Below are positions 37,201 to 44,621 of a DNA stretch of 64,000 nt, piece by piece. Source of the DNA: Alistipes indistinctus YIT 12060 (GTDB lineage Bacteria; Bacteroidota; Bacteroidia; Bacteroidales; Rikenellaceae); NCBI RefSeq assembly GCF_025144995.1, contig NZ_CP102250.1, forward strand, positions 186,001 through 250,000, read 5' to 3'. The notes under the pieces are model-generated. The model had not been told where the DNA came from. It saw only the letters and a list, made by a program, of their open reading frames with translations, and searched no databases. The position numbers and the translations under genes are program-made. Positions within the stretch are counted from its first letter, which is position 1, and each line of letters opens with the position of its first letter.

Positions 37201-37992
37201 AGTGGTGTCGGCCGTCATCTTTTCGTAGAGCAGTTCCGGGGCGGGCGATTCCATTACCACGACGCAGTCCTTGCTGAATACGTCGCCGCGCAGCAGGGAG
37301 ACGGCTTTGTCGGCGTTCCCGGACACGACTGTACGGATCATGCCGTTCATCCCTTTGAAATTCACGGCCCACTTGCTGCGGTGCAGGAAGTCGCAAATTT
37401 CGGCTTTTGTCGTGTAATGGGTGCTTTGGCTGATCATCTGTTCGAGCGTGTCCATCAGGTAGTTCCAGTGCGCTTCGTTGATGTCGCCCGTTACGCCGAT
37501 CACGTCGCGGTATTTGCGTAGGTCGCGAACGTGCCCGCCTAACTGGATTTGCGACATGAAGTCGATGTGATAACTGTTGATCGGCGGCGTGCCGACCGAA
37601 AGGTCATGGCTGTCGCGGATATTGATCAGGACATTTTTGATTTCGGTAGTCGTCCCGTCGGTATCGAGCACCGAATTGATCTTTTTGACGAATTCTCCGC
37701 GTTTGCTGCTCAGTTCGAATGCTTTCGAGTTGTTGTGAGGGATCAGCATCAGCGACACATCGGTATAACCGGGGATATCCTCGCGGAATTTGAGCAGGTA
37801 ACGGTTGATCTCGGCCTGTTGGCGGGCCGGATCGTCGGGCTCTTCCATACAGAGGCTGACGAAGCTGGTCAGATTATCGAAGATGTGGCGCGGCAGGAAG
37901 ATTTCGGCCCGCTCGCCCAACGATTCGTACAGGTTCAGCAGCTGGAGAGCCTCGTTGCTCAGGAATGCTTTCGGTTCGCCTACGATTTTCAT
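31255..37992 (-). CDS. Giant protein with aminotransferase-fold and PEPCK/HPr-kinase-like P-loop domains
   Basis: A 2245-residue uninterrupted cytoplasmic protein with no signal peptide. Three regions can be recognised. Residues about 580-1010 read as a fold-type-I PLP aminotransferase: NDPNNPTG (671-678), LDEAY (Asp704, Tyr707), SLSTTKNLAATGERLG with the Schiff-base Lys748, and LVRFSLGG with Arg986. Residues about 1640-2080 read as a PEP carboxykinase/HPr kinase-like domain: EINGDSGVGKSE with Lys1699, VAGDMFHEF, then VDIMLSASNYSKNEGG and a KKGREITGPQKAA segment. The flanks (1-580 and 1010-1640) are mostly helical and unrecognised, and the C-terminus is a basic Pro/Lys tail. Each enzyme core looks intact, so bifunctional catalysis is possible. 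No pathway partner lies next to it. The overall function is unknown. Confidence 0.85.
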   Translation of the reverse strand: MKIVGEPKAFLSNEALQLLNLYESLGERAEIFLPRHIFDNLTSFVSLCMEEPDDPARQQAEINRYLLKFREDIPGYTDVSLMLIPHNNSKAFELSSKRGEFVKKINSVLDTDGTTTEIKNVLINIRDSHDLSVGTPPINSYHIDFMSQIQLGGHVRDLRKYRDVIGVTGDINEAHWNYLMDTLEQMISQSTHYTTKAEICDFLHRSKWAVNFKGMNGMIRTVVSGNADKAVSLLRGDVFSKDCVVVMESPAPELLYEKMTADTTSVFVVKVKHARINHYAGEKWFPLLTRLVIVDDSKESRSSNTSLIFCFHNGIINTLNKVHTKKLGSPSNTQLNLRLILENVNPTYLKEFREKIEAQIGEYAAELETLLNEQTGDPNDIEKRITLFKLDSFSRQVVQDKYSLEKLRDFIFFLENCHKQETKKVQTQELIDEFESRMKNYFYAGNKLIDVITILEGGGRHQIKTFGDYLRSKTFNNLNSKIRYACQLILDIIPSCYERTLHNHFHKNFGINLFLEKYQEYLTKTGKDADNKGRFEKFLIDLGIRDKYFALKEEDKEIVKNFLAALGNLDQTSVSDAVQMIIRDLLFNPNGRPKPYIIYNAIQAWEYKDLLPDDCFDINPFDIEIENDNEGRLAYDRLIDRLQRIKSTLALFDDSGSLWDLFCENTTIIVNDPNNPTGYTDFNSEAANNFLRFLNSCKITLFLDEAYAESVKIEDRELPKWRTLSRYIMNNINAQSRIKAISSLSTTKNLAATGERLGAVAVTPQATDFAKYARACNSAEHGNNNSLLMLNNTLEIAQVAKRIKDQIEAELPKNASRSKIKKAIVKFIVSQFEKTQQNNEISKTNRQLHKTAGFEGSPLYLFLLDELVALDKLDVLGLPDDFKYHDEPFFVYYQSKLVENLNRFRVNKNFRHESLTRMKMAKEIGQRLLDNSPAGTALRVIQSDGSYLFNFKITGPYSYPDLLLFCQMLARNKGVATVPYPTGLVRFSLGGYTSASKEGLKVLGAELEDAFSIFIRYWNQFAAMRADSANKERESSALLNEMFRYPKDKDFIESIIADYPLSAKYKKDKAPSLQIRDVRSLYHASPEKSGVTITTIGRSANSVIELHGDIVGTCKDVFEFVRSSAFTKIYENLLAQVYKRVPALADLDFNTVSSKYSKAVILKYITNKRTFQPNHHVLDNPEEKSVMMEILIEMENLLFSDSKMKILAINATGSPELDKAKLEGLNSIIKKYIREILLHFNLPFEKESLEPSRREIIQMAGACFEEITGIKLLQLNLNIWIDEFMRTLRDKEEFRNLTISQKSIGYIEDVLRTGVDRAAEITDKILYLYLLENDKSFYKMVCDKLAYFDKRISDCDDTEVRMLTEEFVSSIMPMQLQELSNYIMRKKDIKIAESEIYAVSRRVVRFYISLIKRTRGTDYYNRYAHTIVRIVETAFKKQNSSVNEMVQHGISIYKGFEMENKSLETFAGGRINWINELMTKCGVISSEQPVQEHTRIVTDAKKREYPFHKIDRVESKKPDGEIPSDYPAEYIRYIDLRPDPSFFVHRLARFVANMDSDDYRCKVVKHGIVKELVIFQKGYLKYLTDNYRLNYTEDISLQDIRNFVPDVISLLGAPEKLISFPQIGYFDIKGPAGNIKTIVTPLKSEADYFGDVKKPRLTVINEKVKEMGGTPRHGSLFMVEENDGSVFVIEINGDSGVGKSEMIAAFVLKWLRNNLEGIRSVKMVAGDMFHEFQDADGNLYGIGTEVGDFSRTTDFDPDYIKYYKYLFESSADSNVDDRNARSTVSGMCDITMPYKVDIMLSASNYSKNEGGITRIDNPENFLLYIDAHGERKEKATSGDGPNFQCTLKRYTADKNIVEVISRHGNYLDDILDWDFSPADQQYYLASSFKLLDKIDITEVVKMIFAGRSFTRDGVAYTIENVAFDMIQNRFIATVSYRFGDDRLTDEKQIDRKMFSAIFDALASTPGGQPFISEEGQVECIHNLITCLRGGKDGKGGARHIQCGVLSTEIGKKGREITGPQKAAAALKQLIQEVRVNKPEINEGKIKVKRLLNEKYRHLFHGEMNSSELWRYNFYLYQLDNMRKADLRRMDNKSKKVDITNLVNFHPSDPNHEFSPLLVNPNLNIELTSFGETFEELMSFPNYPDFAEEFAAKVPTLYIAEGYSEETNINNMIVQLLMLEGYISSDDLARGSVIEKVNRETIAAAKYAVVQYLNSLKKQGSEPAAAKPENDKTALKTVTKPGPKRK

Positions 37993-38050
37993 GATTTTTC
38001 AGATAGTTTGCGTTTGTTCTTCTTGCGTTCGTTTATACACGATGACAGCA

Positions 38051-38058
38051 CAAATATA
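38051..38058 (-). promoter_or_regulatory. -7 promoter element of the giant gene
   Basis: Minus-strand TATATTTG matches TAnnTTTG exactly and gives a leader of roughly 55 bases. No TTTG lies at the expected -33 position (a T6 run is nearby). Confidence 0.55.
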
Positions 38059-38178
38059 CGGGTGTAGATGTAAAAAAGTGTCTTGATGTTAAAATTTTAT
38101 TTTATTTGTTTTAAAATATACAAATAAAAATAATTGAAAAGGCCCGGGTATAAGTAATTGGCCGTGATCAAAAATAAT

Positions 38179-38206
38179 AAAAAAGATTGATCCGCAGCTC
38201 AATCTT
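38179..38206 (-). terminator. Orphan terminator-like hairpin
   Basis: AAGATTGA and TCAATCTT pair around an 8-base loop, and on the minus strand the stem runs into six Ts. No minus-strand gene lies upstream of it, so it may be a relic of a lost or displaced gene. Confidence 0.5.
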
Positions 38207-38279
38207 CCGAACAGGTTATGAACAATTGAGCAATGATGCGGGAAGTCTTTTTCCGTGGGACCGGAATGTAAAATAGAGG

Positions 38280-38307
38280 TATATTAATAAATATATTTAT
38301 TAATATA
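38280..38307. repeat. 28-bp perfect AT-only palindrome
   Basis: The arm TATATTAATAAATA (38280-38293) is exactly complementary to 38294-38307. It lies about 75 bases upstream of the lipoprotein ATG and could be an operator or an upstream promoter element. Its simple AT composition lowers its significance. Confidence 0.5.
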
Positions 38308-38380
38308 TTGTTGATAATCAAATATTTAATGGTGTGATTTTTGCGGCGATTTTCGTACCAACCATTAAACCCTCAAACGT

Positions 38381-38938
38381 ATGAAAAAATTATTGTTATT
38401 GGCAGTTTGTATAGCGATGGCTTACGGCTGTTCACAATCAGATCTTTTGACGGAACCTGGCCTGATTCAGTCTTCAACCAAATCGGTTCAGCGGGTGGCG
38501 GGTTTGTTGCAAATCAATGCCGGAGGAGGTACGGTGCAAGCCCATGTCAGTCTGAATCCTGCAATTCCTCTCTATCTCGATGTCTATATCACCGTCCATA
38601 ACATCAATATTGATTTTGGCGGAGGTTCAGGTACGACGTATGGTTCTGCTACTCTTATAACTATGCTGGGATATAGTGGAAATGCCTATTCTGAAGTGTT
38701 GAACGGTAGCGCAACCTCTCACTCTTATGTAGACGTAAACAGTTTGAAAATAAGGCCGGACGTTCCAGATCTGTATCATATTGAGTGGACAGTAACCGGC
38801 TTACCTTATGAGGATCCTGATCCACCTTTTCCGATCAACCCGGGTGGTGGTGGCGGCGGAGACGGTTGTGATACGCTTTGTTTGGTCGTTACGTCTCCTT
38901 ATTTCCATATTCCTGCAAACAACGGTAAATTTGATTAA
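38381..38938 (+). CDS. Small hypothetical lipoprotein with glycine-rich C-terminus
   Basis: A 185-residue exported protein with a lipobox AYGC (Cys17). The mature part is Ser/Thr/Gly-rich with beta-strand character (QINAGGGTVQAHVSLN, YLDVYITVHNINIDF) and ends in a Pro/Gly stretch (NPGGGGGGDGCDTLC) carrying two further cysteines. I do not recognise the family. The coding sequence and its upstream region are more AT-rich than the flanking core genes, which suggests recent acquisition. It stands alone and ends at the palindromic terminator at 38943. Confidence 0.75.
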   Translation: MKKLLLLAVCIAMAYGCSQSDLLTEPGLIQSSTKSVQRVAGLLQINAGGGTVQAHVSLNPAIPLYLDVYITVHNINIDFGGGSGTTYGSATLITMLGYSGNAYSEVLNGSATSHSYVDVNSLKIRPDVPDLYHIEWTVTGLPYEDPDPPFPINPGGGGGGDGCDTLCLVVTSPYFHIPANNGKFD

Positions 38939-38942
38939 AAAC

Positions 38943-38973
38943 AAAAGAAGGCCGGAATTCCGGCCTTCTTTTT
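38943..38973. terminator. Bidirectional terminator between lipoprotein and RND operon
   Basis: Bases 38943-38972 form a perfect 30-bp palindrome (arm AAAAGAAGGCCGGAA) ending in Ts on both strands. It separates the plus-strand lipoprotein gene from the convergent efflux operon. Confidence 0.88.
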
Positions 38974-38995
38974 GGAATAATAGGGAATCGCGAAG

Positions 38996-40174
38996 TTACA
39001 GCTCGTAGCGGTAGATCTGGGCTGTAGCGGTGCGGTAATCCTTCTCCAGTTGCAGCAGCGTCTCGCGGCTTTGATACAGCGTACTTACCTCTGTGAAGTA
39101 TTCGATTACGGAAATTTGTCCTGCGTCCAGGGCCTTGTTCAGTAACTCGATGTTATTCTGGTTACGGAGCACTGCCTGTAGGGATTCCGCCGACTGGCGA
39201 AGGGTTTGCGCCTGTTCGTAAAGTTGCTTCAGAATCGTAACGCTGTTCAGTTTAGCGCTTTGCAGCTTCGTGTCGGAAAAGTAGCTTTGCGCCCGGGCGG
39301 CTTTCACCTTATTTTTATTTTCGAACATCGGGATCGACATGCCGACGAGTAAACCGTTGAAGCGTCCTTCGAGTCCGTAATTGTGCCGGTACCCTACTTC
39401 GAATTTGGGCAGTGCGAGCGCCTTGTTCAGCGTAATCGTTTTCAGGTTGACGCTGTGCTCGTCCGCCAAACGTTGCAATTCCGGGCTCTGTTCCATGTAG
39501 AGCGTTTCGAGCGTGGCATATTCGGGGAGTTCCGATTCCGCCGGATAGTCCGTGGCTGTGAAATTGACCGGCTCTCCACCTGCGAGGTTCGAGAGTTGTT
39601 GCAGCCGGGCTTTTAACGTTGTGGCATTCAGGTTCGCTGCAGTTTGTGCTGCGATCAATTCAACACTGATCTTGTTTGTTTCCAAAATATTGGCGGCTCC
39701 GGTCTCCAGTTTTTGTTTATATACAGACGAGAGGCGTTGTGCGTTGGACAGTCGTTCGCCGAGCAAAATCTGCTGTTGCCGCAGGTAGATGATTTCGATA
39801 CAGAGCTCTTTGGCCTGCAACAGTAATTGCTGGCGGAACTCGGCACCTTCGCTGTCGTACAGAGAGGCTTTGAGTTTCGCGATTTTATTACGGGCTGCAT
39901 AAGCTCCCGGAAAATCAAACGGCTGCGTGACGGTCAATTCGGAGTTGTTGCCCGGAACCGGCCGGCGCCAAAGGTTCTCGAACTCTACCGACGGATTCTC
40001 CAGCGAGTTACCGGTTTTGGCTTCGAGTTTTTGGGCTTCGGTCAGCTTGCGCTGGGCCTGCAACTCTTTTGATGCCTGTTCTACGAGCAACAGCACTTCG
40101 TCGATGCTCTCCTGCGCCCGCAGGGGACCGAAGCTCGCGAGGCACGCGGTTATGATTAGGATCGTACGTTTCAT
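38996..40174 (-). CDS. TolC/CzcC-type outer membrane factor of a metal efflux system
   Basis: A 392-residue outer membrane channel protein. A signal peptide ending PLRAQ is followed by two helical OEP repeats; the family-like NPSVEFENLWRRPVPG and MSIPMFENKNKVKAARAQ segments are seen. Its ATG overlaps the stop of the RND pump by four bases (ATGA), so expression is coupled. It is the last gene of the metal efflux operon and gives the pump its exit across the outer membrane. Confidence 0.9.
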   Translation of the reverse strand: MKRTILIITACLASFGPLRAQESIDEVLLLVEQASKELQAQRKLTEAQKLEAKTGNSLENPSVEFENLWRRPVPGNNSELTVTQPFDFPGAYAARNKIAKLKASLYDSEGAEFRQQLLLQAKELCIEIIYLRQQQILLGERLSNAQRLSSVYKQKLETGAANILETNKISVELIAAQTAANLNATTLKARLQQLSNLAGGEPVNFTATDYPAESELPEYATLETLYMEQSPELQRLADEHSVNLKTITLNKALALPKFEVGYRHNYGLEGRFNGLLVGMSIPMFENKNKVKAARAQSYFSDTKLQSAKLNSVTILKQLYEQAQTLRQSAESLQAVLRNQNNIELLNKALDAGQISVIEYFTEVSTLYQSRETLLQLEKDYRTATAQIYRYEL

Positions 40175-43100
40175 ACCTGTTCTTGTTTACGGTTGATAAT
40201 CAGATAGACGGTCGGAATGATAAACCCGTTGAGCAGTGTCGAACTGAGCAGGCCGCCGAGAATTACTTTGGCCAAAGGGCTCTGAATTTCGTTGCCGGCC
40301 AGGTTACCGCCCAGGGCCAGCGGAATGAGTGCGAGGGCCGAGCTCAGTGCGGTCATCAGGATTGGATTCAGCCGGTCGAGCGATCCCTGCACGATGCTTT
40401 CACGGAGTGACATTCCTTCACCCCGCAGGTGGTTGTAATGGGATACAAGCAGTATGCCGTTTCGCGTGGCGATACCCAGCAGCGAAATGAAACCGATAAT
40501 GGCCGGAATACTGATCTCACCGGATGTGATCCACAGGCTGAAGATTCCGCCGATTAGCGCCAGCGGCAGGTTGAGCATGATGATGCCGGCCATCGATACC
40601 TTTTTGAACTCCTGGAACAGCAACAGGAATATTACCAGCAGCGAGATGAGCGACGTGAAGAGCAAAATGCGCGAAGCCGCCTGTTCGCTCTCGAACTGCC
40701 CGCCGTATTCGATGTGGTAACCTTCCGGTAGCGGCACGTCGTTTTTCACGATCTTCTGGATGTCGTTCACCACTCCGCGCAGGTCGCGTCCGGCCACGTT
40801 CGCGGAAATGACTATCTTGCGTTGGGCGTTTTCACGGTTGATGGTATTGGGGCCCGATGAAGAAACCAGTTCAGCTATGTAATTCAGCGGGATTTTCTGG
40901 CCGTTTGCATCGATGGTGAGATTTCCGATCCGCTCCATTTCACTGCGGCTGTTGTCATTCATCTTGACCGTGACGTCGAACGAACGTCCCTGGTCGTACA
41001 CTTGGGACACTACCCTGCCGGCCAGCGCCACTTCGATGAATTCCGAAAATTCCGGCAGTGTGATGCCGTAACGCGCCAGCATTTCACGCTTGGGTTTGAT
41101 CTGCAACTGCGGGCGCTCTACCTGTTGCTCGACATTCAGGTCGGCGATGCCTTCCACCCCGGAAACGGCTCCTTTGATCCGGTTGCCGAGCGTGAAGAGT
41201 TCATTCAGGTCGGGGCCGAAAAGTTTGATCGCAATATTGGCCTTCGTACCCGAGAGCATTGCGTCGATACGGTGAGAAATCGGTTGTCCCAATTCGATAT
41301 TTACGCCGTGCAGGACGCTCAGTTTTCGGCGCACGTCGGCCGTAAATTCGTCTTTTGACCGCTTGGCCAGGATATATGGAGCTTCCAGCTCCGACACATT
41401 CACGCCGAGCGCGTGTTCGTCCAGTTCGGCGCGGCCTGTCTTGCGTACGACCGTCTGGATTTCAGGCACGGTCAACAATATCTCTTCCACGTTGCGCCCC
41501 ACTTTATCGGACTCTTCGAGAGAAATGCCGGGCATCGTGGCGACATTGATCGTAAATGACCCCTCGTTGAACGGGGGCAGGAAGCTGCGTCCCAGGCTGA
41601 AGAAAATAATCAGCGAAACGACGAACAGCCCTACCGTGCTGCCGAGTACGGCCCGTTTGTGGCCGAGTACCCATTCCAGTGCCGGACGGTAAATCTTTTT
41701 CAGCCAGCGCGCCAGGAACGGCTCTTTTTCGCTTTTACGCAGCACCTTGTCTCCGGTAAGCAGGTAACTGCACATGACGGGGGTCAGTGTGACCGCTACG
41801 ATCATCGATGCAAAAAGGGCTACGATGAACGAAATGCCCAACGGTCGAAGCATCCGTCCTTCCATCCCGCTGAGGAAAAAGAGCGGAATGAACGCGACGA
41901 TGGTGATGATCGTGGCATGTACGATCGAGGTGCGTATTTCGGTTGATGCGTCGTATACGACGTTCAGCGATGGACGCCGTTCGGCTTTCGGGAGCCGGAA
42001 ATTCTCCTTGAGCCGTTTGAAGACGTTCTCCACGTCGATGATCGCATCGTCCACCAGCGATCCGATGGCAATGGCCATACCACCGAGACTCATCGTGTTG
42101 ATGGTAAAGCCCATCAGTTTGAGCGCGAGAATCGATACGAGCAACGAGAGCGGCAGTGCTACCAGCGAGATGACTGTCGTGCGTACGTTCATCAGGAAGA
42201 AGAACAATACCACCACGACAAAAAACGCCCCTTCGAACAGGGCTTTCCGGATGTTGTCGATCGATCCTTCGATAAAGCGGGCCTGACGGAAACTGTCGGT
42301 CGACAAGTGGATGTCCGCCGGAAGCTGTGTCTGGATCTCGGCGATCGCTTTGTCGAGCCGTTCGGTCAGTTCCAGTGAGTTCGTGCTGGGTTGCTTGGTG
42401 ACGGTCATCAGGACGGCCGGTTTGCCACGCTCGGAAGCAACGCCCATTTTCGGGGTTTTGGCCCCGGTGCGTACGTTGGCTACATGCTCGAGCAGGATCG
42501 GGTTGCCGCCTGCCGTTTTAACGACGGCTTTTCCCATGTCGTCGGCCGAAGTGGTCGAAAGCATGCCCCGGATGATGTATTCGTTGCCGTACTGGTTCAG
42601 CACACCTCCGTTCGAGTTGCGGCTCAGGTCGTTCACGACGTTCATCACCTCGTCGAGCGAGACGTTGAAGTTTTTCATGCGGATCGGGTCGAGCAGAATC
42701 TGGTATTCCCGGATTTCGCCGCCGATGACGGTGACTTGCGCCACGCCGCCGGTGGAGAGCAGCCGCGGACGGATGTTCCAGTCTGCGATGGTTCGCAGCT
42801 CTTGCAGTGAAGTGCTGTCCGAGGTAAGGCCGACGATCATCAGCTCGCCCAGGATCGACGACTGCGGTCCGAGGGTCGGATTCCCAACGTTGTCGGGTAG
42901 CGTGGCGTTGACGGCGGCCAATTTTTCCGAGACGATCTGGCGCGCTTTGTAGATGTCCGTTCCCCAGTCGAATTCCACCCATACGACCGAAAATCCGGTC
43001 GTAGACGATGAACGCACCCTGCGTACGTCGGTAGCTCCGTTCACGGCGGTTTCAATCGGAAAAGTCACCGTGCGCTCGACCTCCTCGGAAGCCATACCCG

Positions 43101-43260
43101 GCGCCTCGGTCATCACGACCACAGTCGGGGCGTTAAGGTCGGGAAATACATCCACCTCCATCTGCCGGGCCGTATATGCGCCCACGAAGAGCAGCAATAC
43201 GCCCATAATCATTACCAACAATCGGTTGTGTAATGAGAAGTCGATTATTTTATTCAGCAT
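40171..43260 (-). CDS. Heavy-metal RND efflux pump (CzcA/CusA family)
   Basis: A 1029-residue proton-driven RND transporter of the HME branch. Twelve membrane helices and two large periplasmic domains are laid out as usual. TM4 carries VDDAIIDVENV with Asp404, Asp405, Asp409 and Glu411, the charged pattern typical of divalent-metal CzcA-type pumps. N-terminal DFSLHNRLLVMIMGVLLLFVGAY and VFPDLNAPTVVV also fit. The likely substrates are Zn, Co, Cd or Ni; a monovalent Cu/Ag pump cannot be excluded. It sits 12 bases after the adaptor gene. Confidence 0.95.
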   Translation of the reverse strand: MLNKIIDFSLHNRLLVMIMGVLLLFVGAYTARQMEVDVFPDLNAPTVVVMTEAPGMASEEVERTVTFPIETAVNGATDVRRVRSSSTTGFSVVWVEFDWGTDIYKARQIVSEKLAAVNATLPDNVGNPTLGPQSSILGELMIVGLTSDSTSLQELRTIADWNIRPRLLSTGGVAQVTVIGGEIREYQILLDPIRMKNFNVSLDEVMNVVNDLSRNSNGGVLNQYGNEYIIRGMLSTTSADDMGKAVVKTAGGNPILLEHVANVRTGAKTPKMGVASERGKPAVLMTVTKQPSTNSLELTERLDKAIAEIQTQLPADIHLSTDSFRQARFIEGSIDNIRKALFEGAFFVVVVLFFFLMNVRTTVISLVALPLSLLVSILALKLMGFTINTMSLGGMAIAIGSLVDDAIIDVENVFKRLKENFRLPKAERRPSLNVVYDASTEIRTSIVHATIITIVAFIPLFFLSGMEGRMLRPLGISFIVALFASMIVAVTLTPVMCSYLLTGDKVLRKSEKEPFLARWLKKIYRPALEWVLGHKRAVLGSTVGLFVVSLIIFFSLGRSFLPPFNEGSFTINVATMPGISLEESDKVGRNVEEILLTVPEIQTVVRKTGRAELDEHALGVNVSELEAPYILAKRSKDEFTADVRRKLSVLHGVNIELGQPISHRIDAMLSGTKANIAIKLFGPDLNELFTLGNRIKGAVSGVEGIADLNVEQQVERPQLQIKPKREMLARYGITLPEFSEFIEVALAGRVVSQVYDQGRSFDVTVKMNDNSRSEMERIGNLTIDANGQKIPLNYIAELVSSSGPNTINRENAQRKIVISANVAGRDLRGVVNDIQKIVKNDVPLPEGYHIEYGGQFESEQAASRILLFTSLISLLVIFLLLFQEFKKVSMAGIIMLNLPLALIGGIFSLWITSGEISIPAIIGFISLLGIATRNGILLVSHYNHLRGEGMSLRESIVQGSLDRLNPILMTALSSALALIPLALGGNLAGNEIQSPLAKVILGGLLSSTLLNGFIIPTVYLIINRKQEQV

Positions 43261-43272
43261 GGCGGTGTCGGT

Positions 43273-44514
43273 TTAGTGCTGGTGTCCGTGGGGAATGGCA
43301 CCCGAGAACGAAGCCATCTTGACTCGGTAAGCTCCGCGGCTGACGACGTTGTCGCCCGGTTCGAGGCCCGCAAGAATTTGTATGTTTTTTCCGTCGCTGG
43401 CACCCAGTTTTACTTCCTGTTTGCGATATCCATCCTCGTCGATCTGGACGAAAACCGAGTAATTGCCCTGTTCTTCGATCAGCGCCGTGACCGGAACGGT
43501 CAGCGTGTTCGGTTTGGGTGATGAGATCAGGAATACCTCGACGAACGATCCCGAGACGATCCCGCCTTTGTTGTCGAATTCGAACGTGACAGGAATGTAG
43601 GCCGATGCGCCGTCCGAAGCTTTCCCGACCGACACGAGCCGTCCGCCCAGATCTTTGAGCGAATAGGTTTTGTCGTCGTATGAGGTTTTGAAGTTCGCAC
43701 TCGAGATGGTCGGTAGTGCACCGTGATAGCGTTGCGAAACTTCGGCTTTGAGCTTCAGCCTGCGGTTTTGCGAAATAGTGGCCAGCAGCTGCCCGACTTC
43801 GACGAATTGCCCTTCGCTGACAGCTATGTTTTTGATAAAGCCACCGATAGGCGCCCCTACGCCCGTGCCTTTCGCTGTAGTCTTGTTCGCTACGGCCTCC
43901 TGCGCCGTTTTAGCGTTTTGGTAATTGAGTTTGGCCTGTTCGTATTCGGACTGCGAAATAATTTTGTCTTTGACGAGCTCCTCCGCCCTCTCGTAAGCTG
44001 CTTTTGCCTGTGCGAAGGCGGCTCGGGTGCGGGCCGTGTAGTCGCCTTCGGCGATATTCTTCGACGAAATATAGAAAAGATTTTCGCCTCGGCTTACCGA
44101 AGCGCCTTCGGACAGTTTTTTCGAAGAGAACGATACGACTCCGCTGACGGTGGCGACTACGGTCGCTTCGTCTCCCTGTGCGGCTAAGATTTGTCCGCTG
44201 GCCGGAATAACTTCATAGAATGTGGTCGGTTCGACTTTGTGAAGTGCGAAATCCGTTTCTGCAGCTTGTTCTTTGGTGAAGACGATTTCTCCGGCGGGAT
44301 GTCCGGCCTTACCTTCGTGTTGATGATCGAGGTTCTCCCTTTCATGGTCGTGACCTTCGGCTTCGTGGTTATGTCCCTCTGCCGCATGGTCGTGATCGTC
44401 GTGAGATTGACACGCTTCGTGCGCCTCATGGTCGTGCGTGTCCTTTGGAGTTTGCTTTCCGGTGCAGCCCGTAACGAGCGCGACGGAGATTAATGCTATC
44501 AATATTTTGTTCAT
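43273..44514 (-). CDS. RND metal efflux adaptor (CzcB/CusB-like) with His-rich N-terminus
   Basis: A 413-residue periplasmic adaptor lipoprotein (lipobox LVTGC, Cys17). Directly after the anchor comes a His/Asp/Glu-rich stretch with many HDH and HNH units (about residues 22-65), likely to bind divalent metal before hand-off. The barrel-sandwich, alpha-hairpin (about 140-215) and beta-barrel domains follow, and the C-terminus ends HGHQH. I start at ATG 44514 because it opens the lipoprotein signal; the frame extends to 44547. It is the first pump gene of the operon. Confidence 0.92.
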   Translation of the reverse strand: MNKILIALISVALVTGCTGKQTPKDTHDHEAHEACQSHDDHDHAAEGHNHEAEGHDHERENLDHQHEGKAGHPAGEIVFTKEQAAETDFALHKVEPTTFYEVIPASGQILAAQGDEATVVATVSGVVSFSSKKLSEGASVSRGENLFYISSKNIAEGDYTARTRAAFAQAKAAYERAEELVKDKIISQSEYEQAKLNYQNAKTAQEAVANKTTAKGTGVGAPIGGFIKNIAVSEGQFVEVGQLLATISQNRRLKLKAEVSQRYHGALPTISSANFKTSYDDKTYSLKDLGGRLVSVGKASDGASAYIPVTFEFDNKGGIVSGSFVEVFLISSPKPNTLTVPVTALIEEQGNYSVFVQIDEDGYRKQEVKLGASDGKNIQILAGLEPGDNVVSRGAYRVKMASFSGAIPHGHQH

Positions 44515-44621
44515 CGCTTGTTTCGATTGTAAATGGGACTTATACAATTACTCCGGTGAAGCTGTGCAAAATTGTACAACTTCCCGTCGGGCGCGTGTAC
44601 AACACTCGGTTGTAACGGCGC

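Larger units (their letters stand above)
37993..38380. other. AT-rich intergenic region with promoters, an orphan hairpin and a long palindrome
   Basis: This 388-base gap between the giant gene and the small lipoprotein gene holds no credible coding sequence. It contains the giant gene's -7 box (38051-38058), a minus-strand hairpin with a T-run (38179-38206) and a 28-bp AT palindrome (38280-38307). Its base composition is visibly more AT-rich than its neighbours. Confidence 0.6.

Noticed and set aside
36475-37521. Long plus-strand open frame of 348 codons inside the giant gene
   Set aside because: It is antisense to the giant coding sequence, has no promoter or recognisable domain, and reads as a GC-driven shadow.
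38280-38307. Replication origin or integration site at the AT palindrome
   Set aside because: No repeats, DnaA boxes, integrase or duplicated att-like sequence are nearby.
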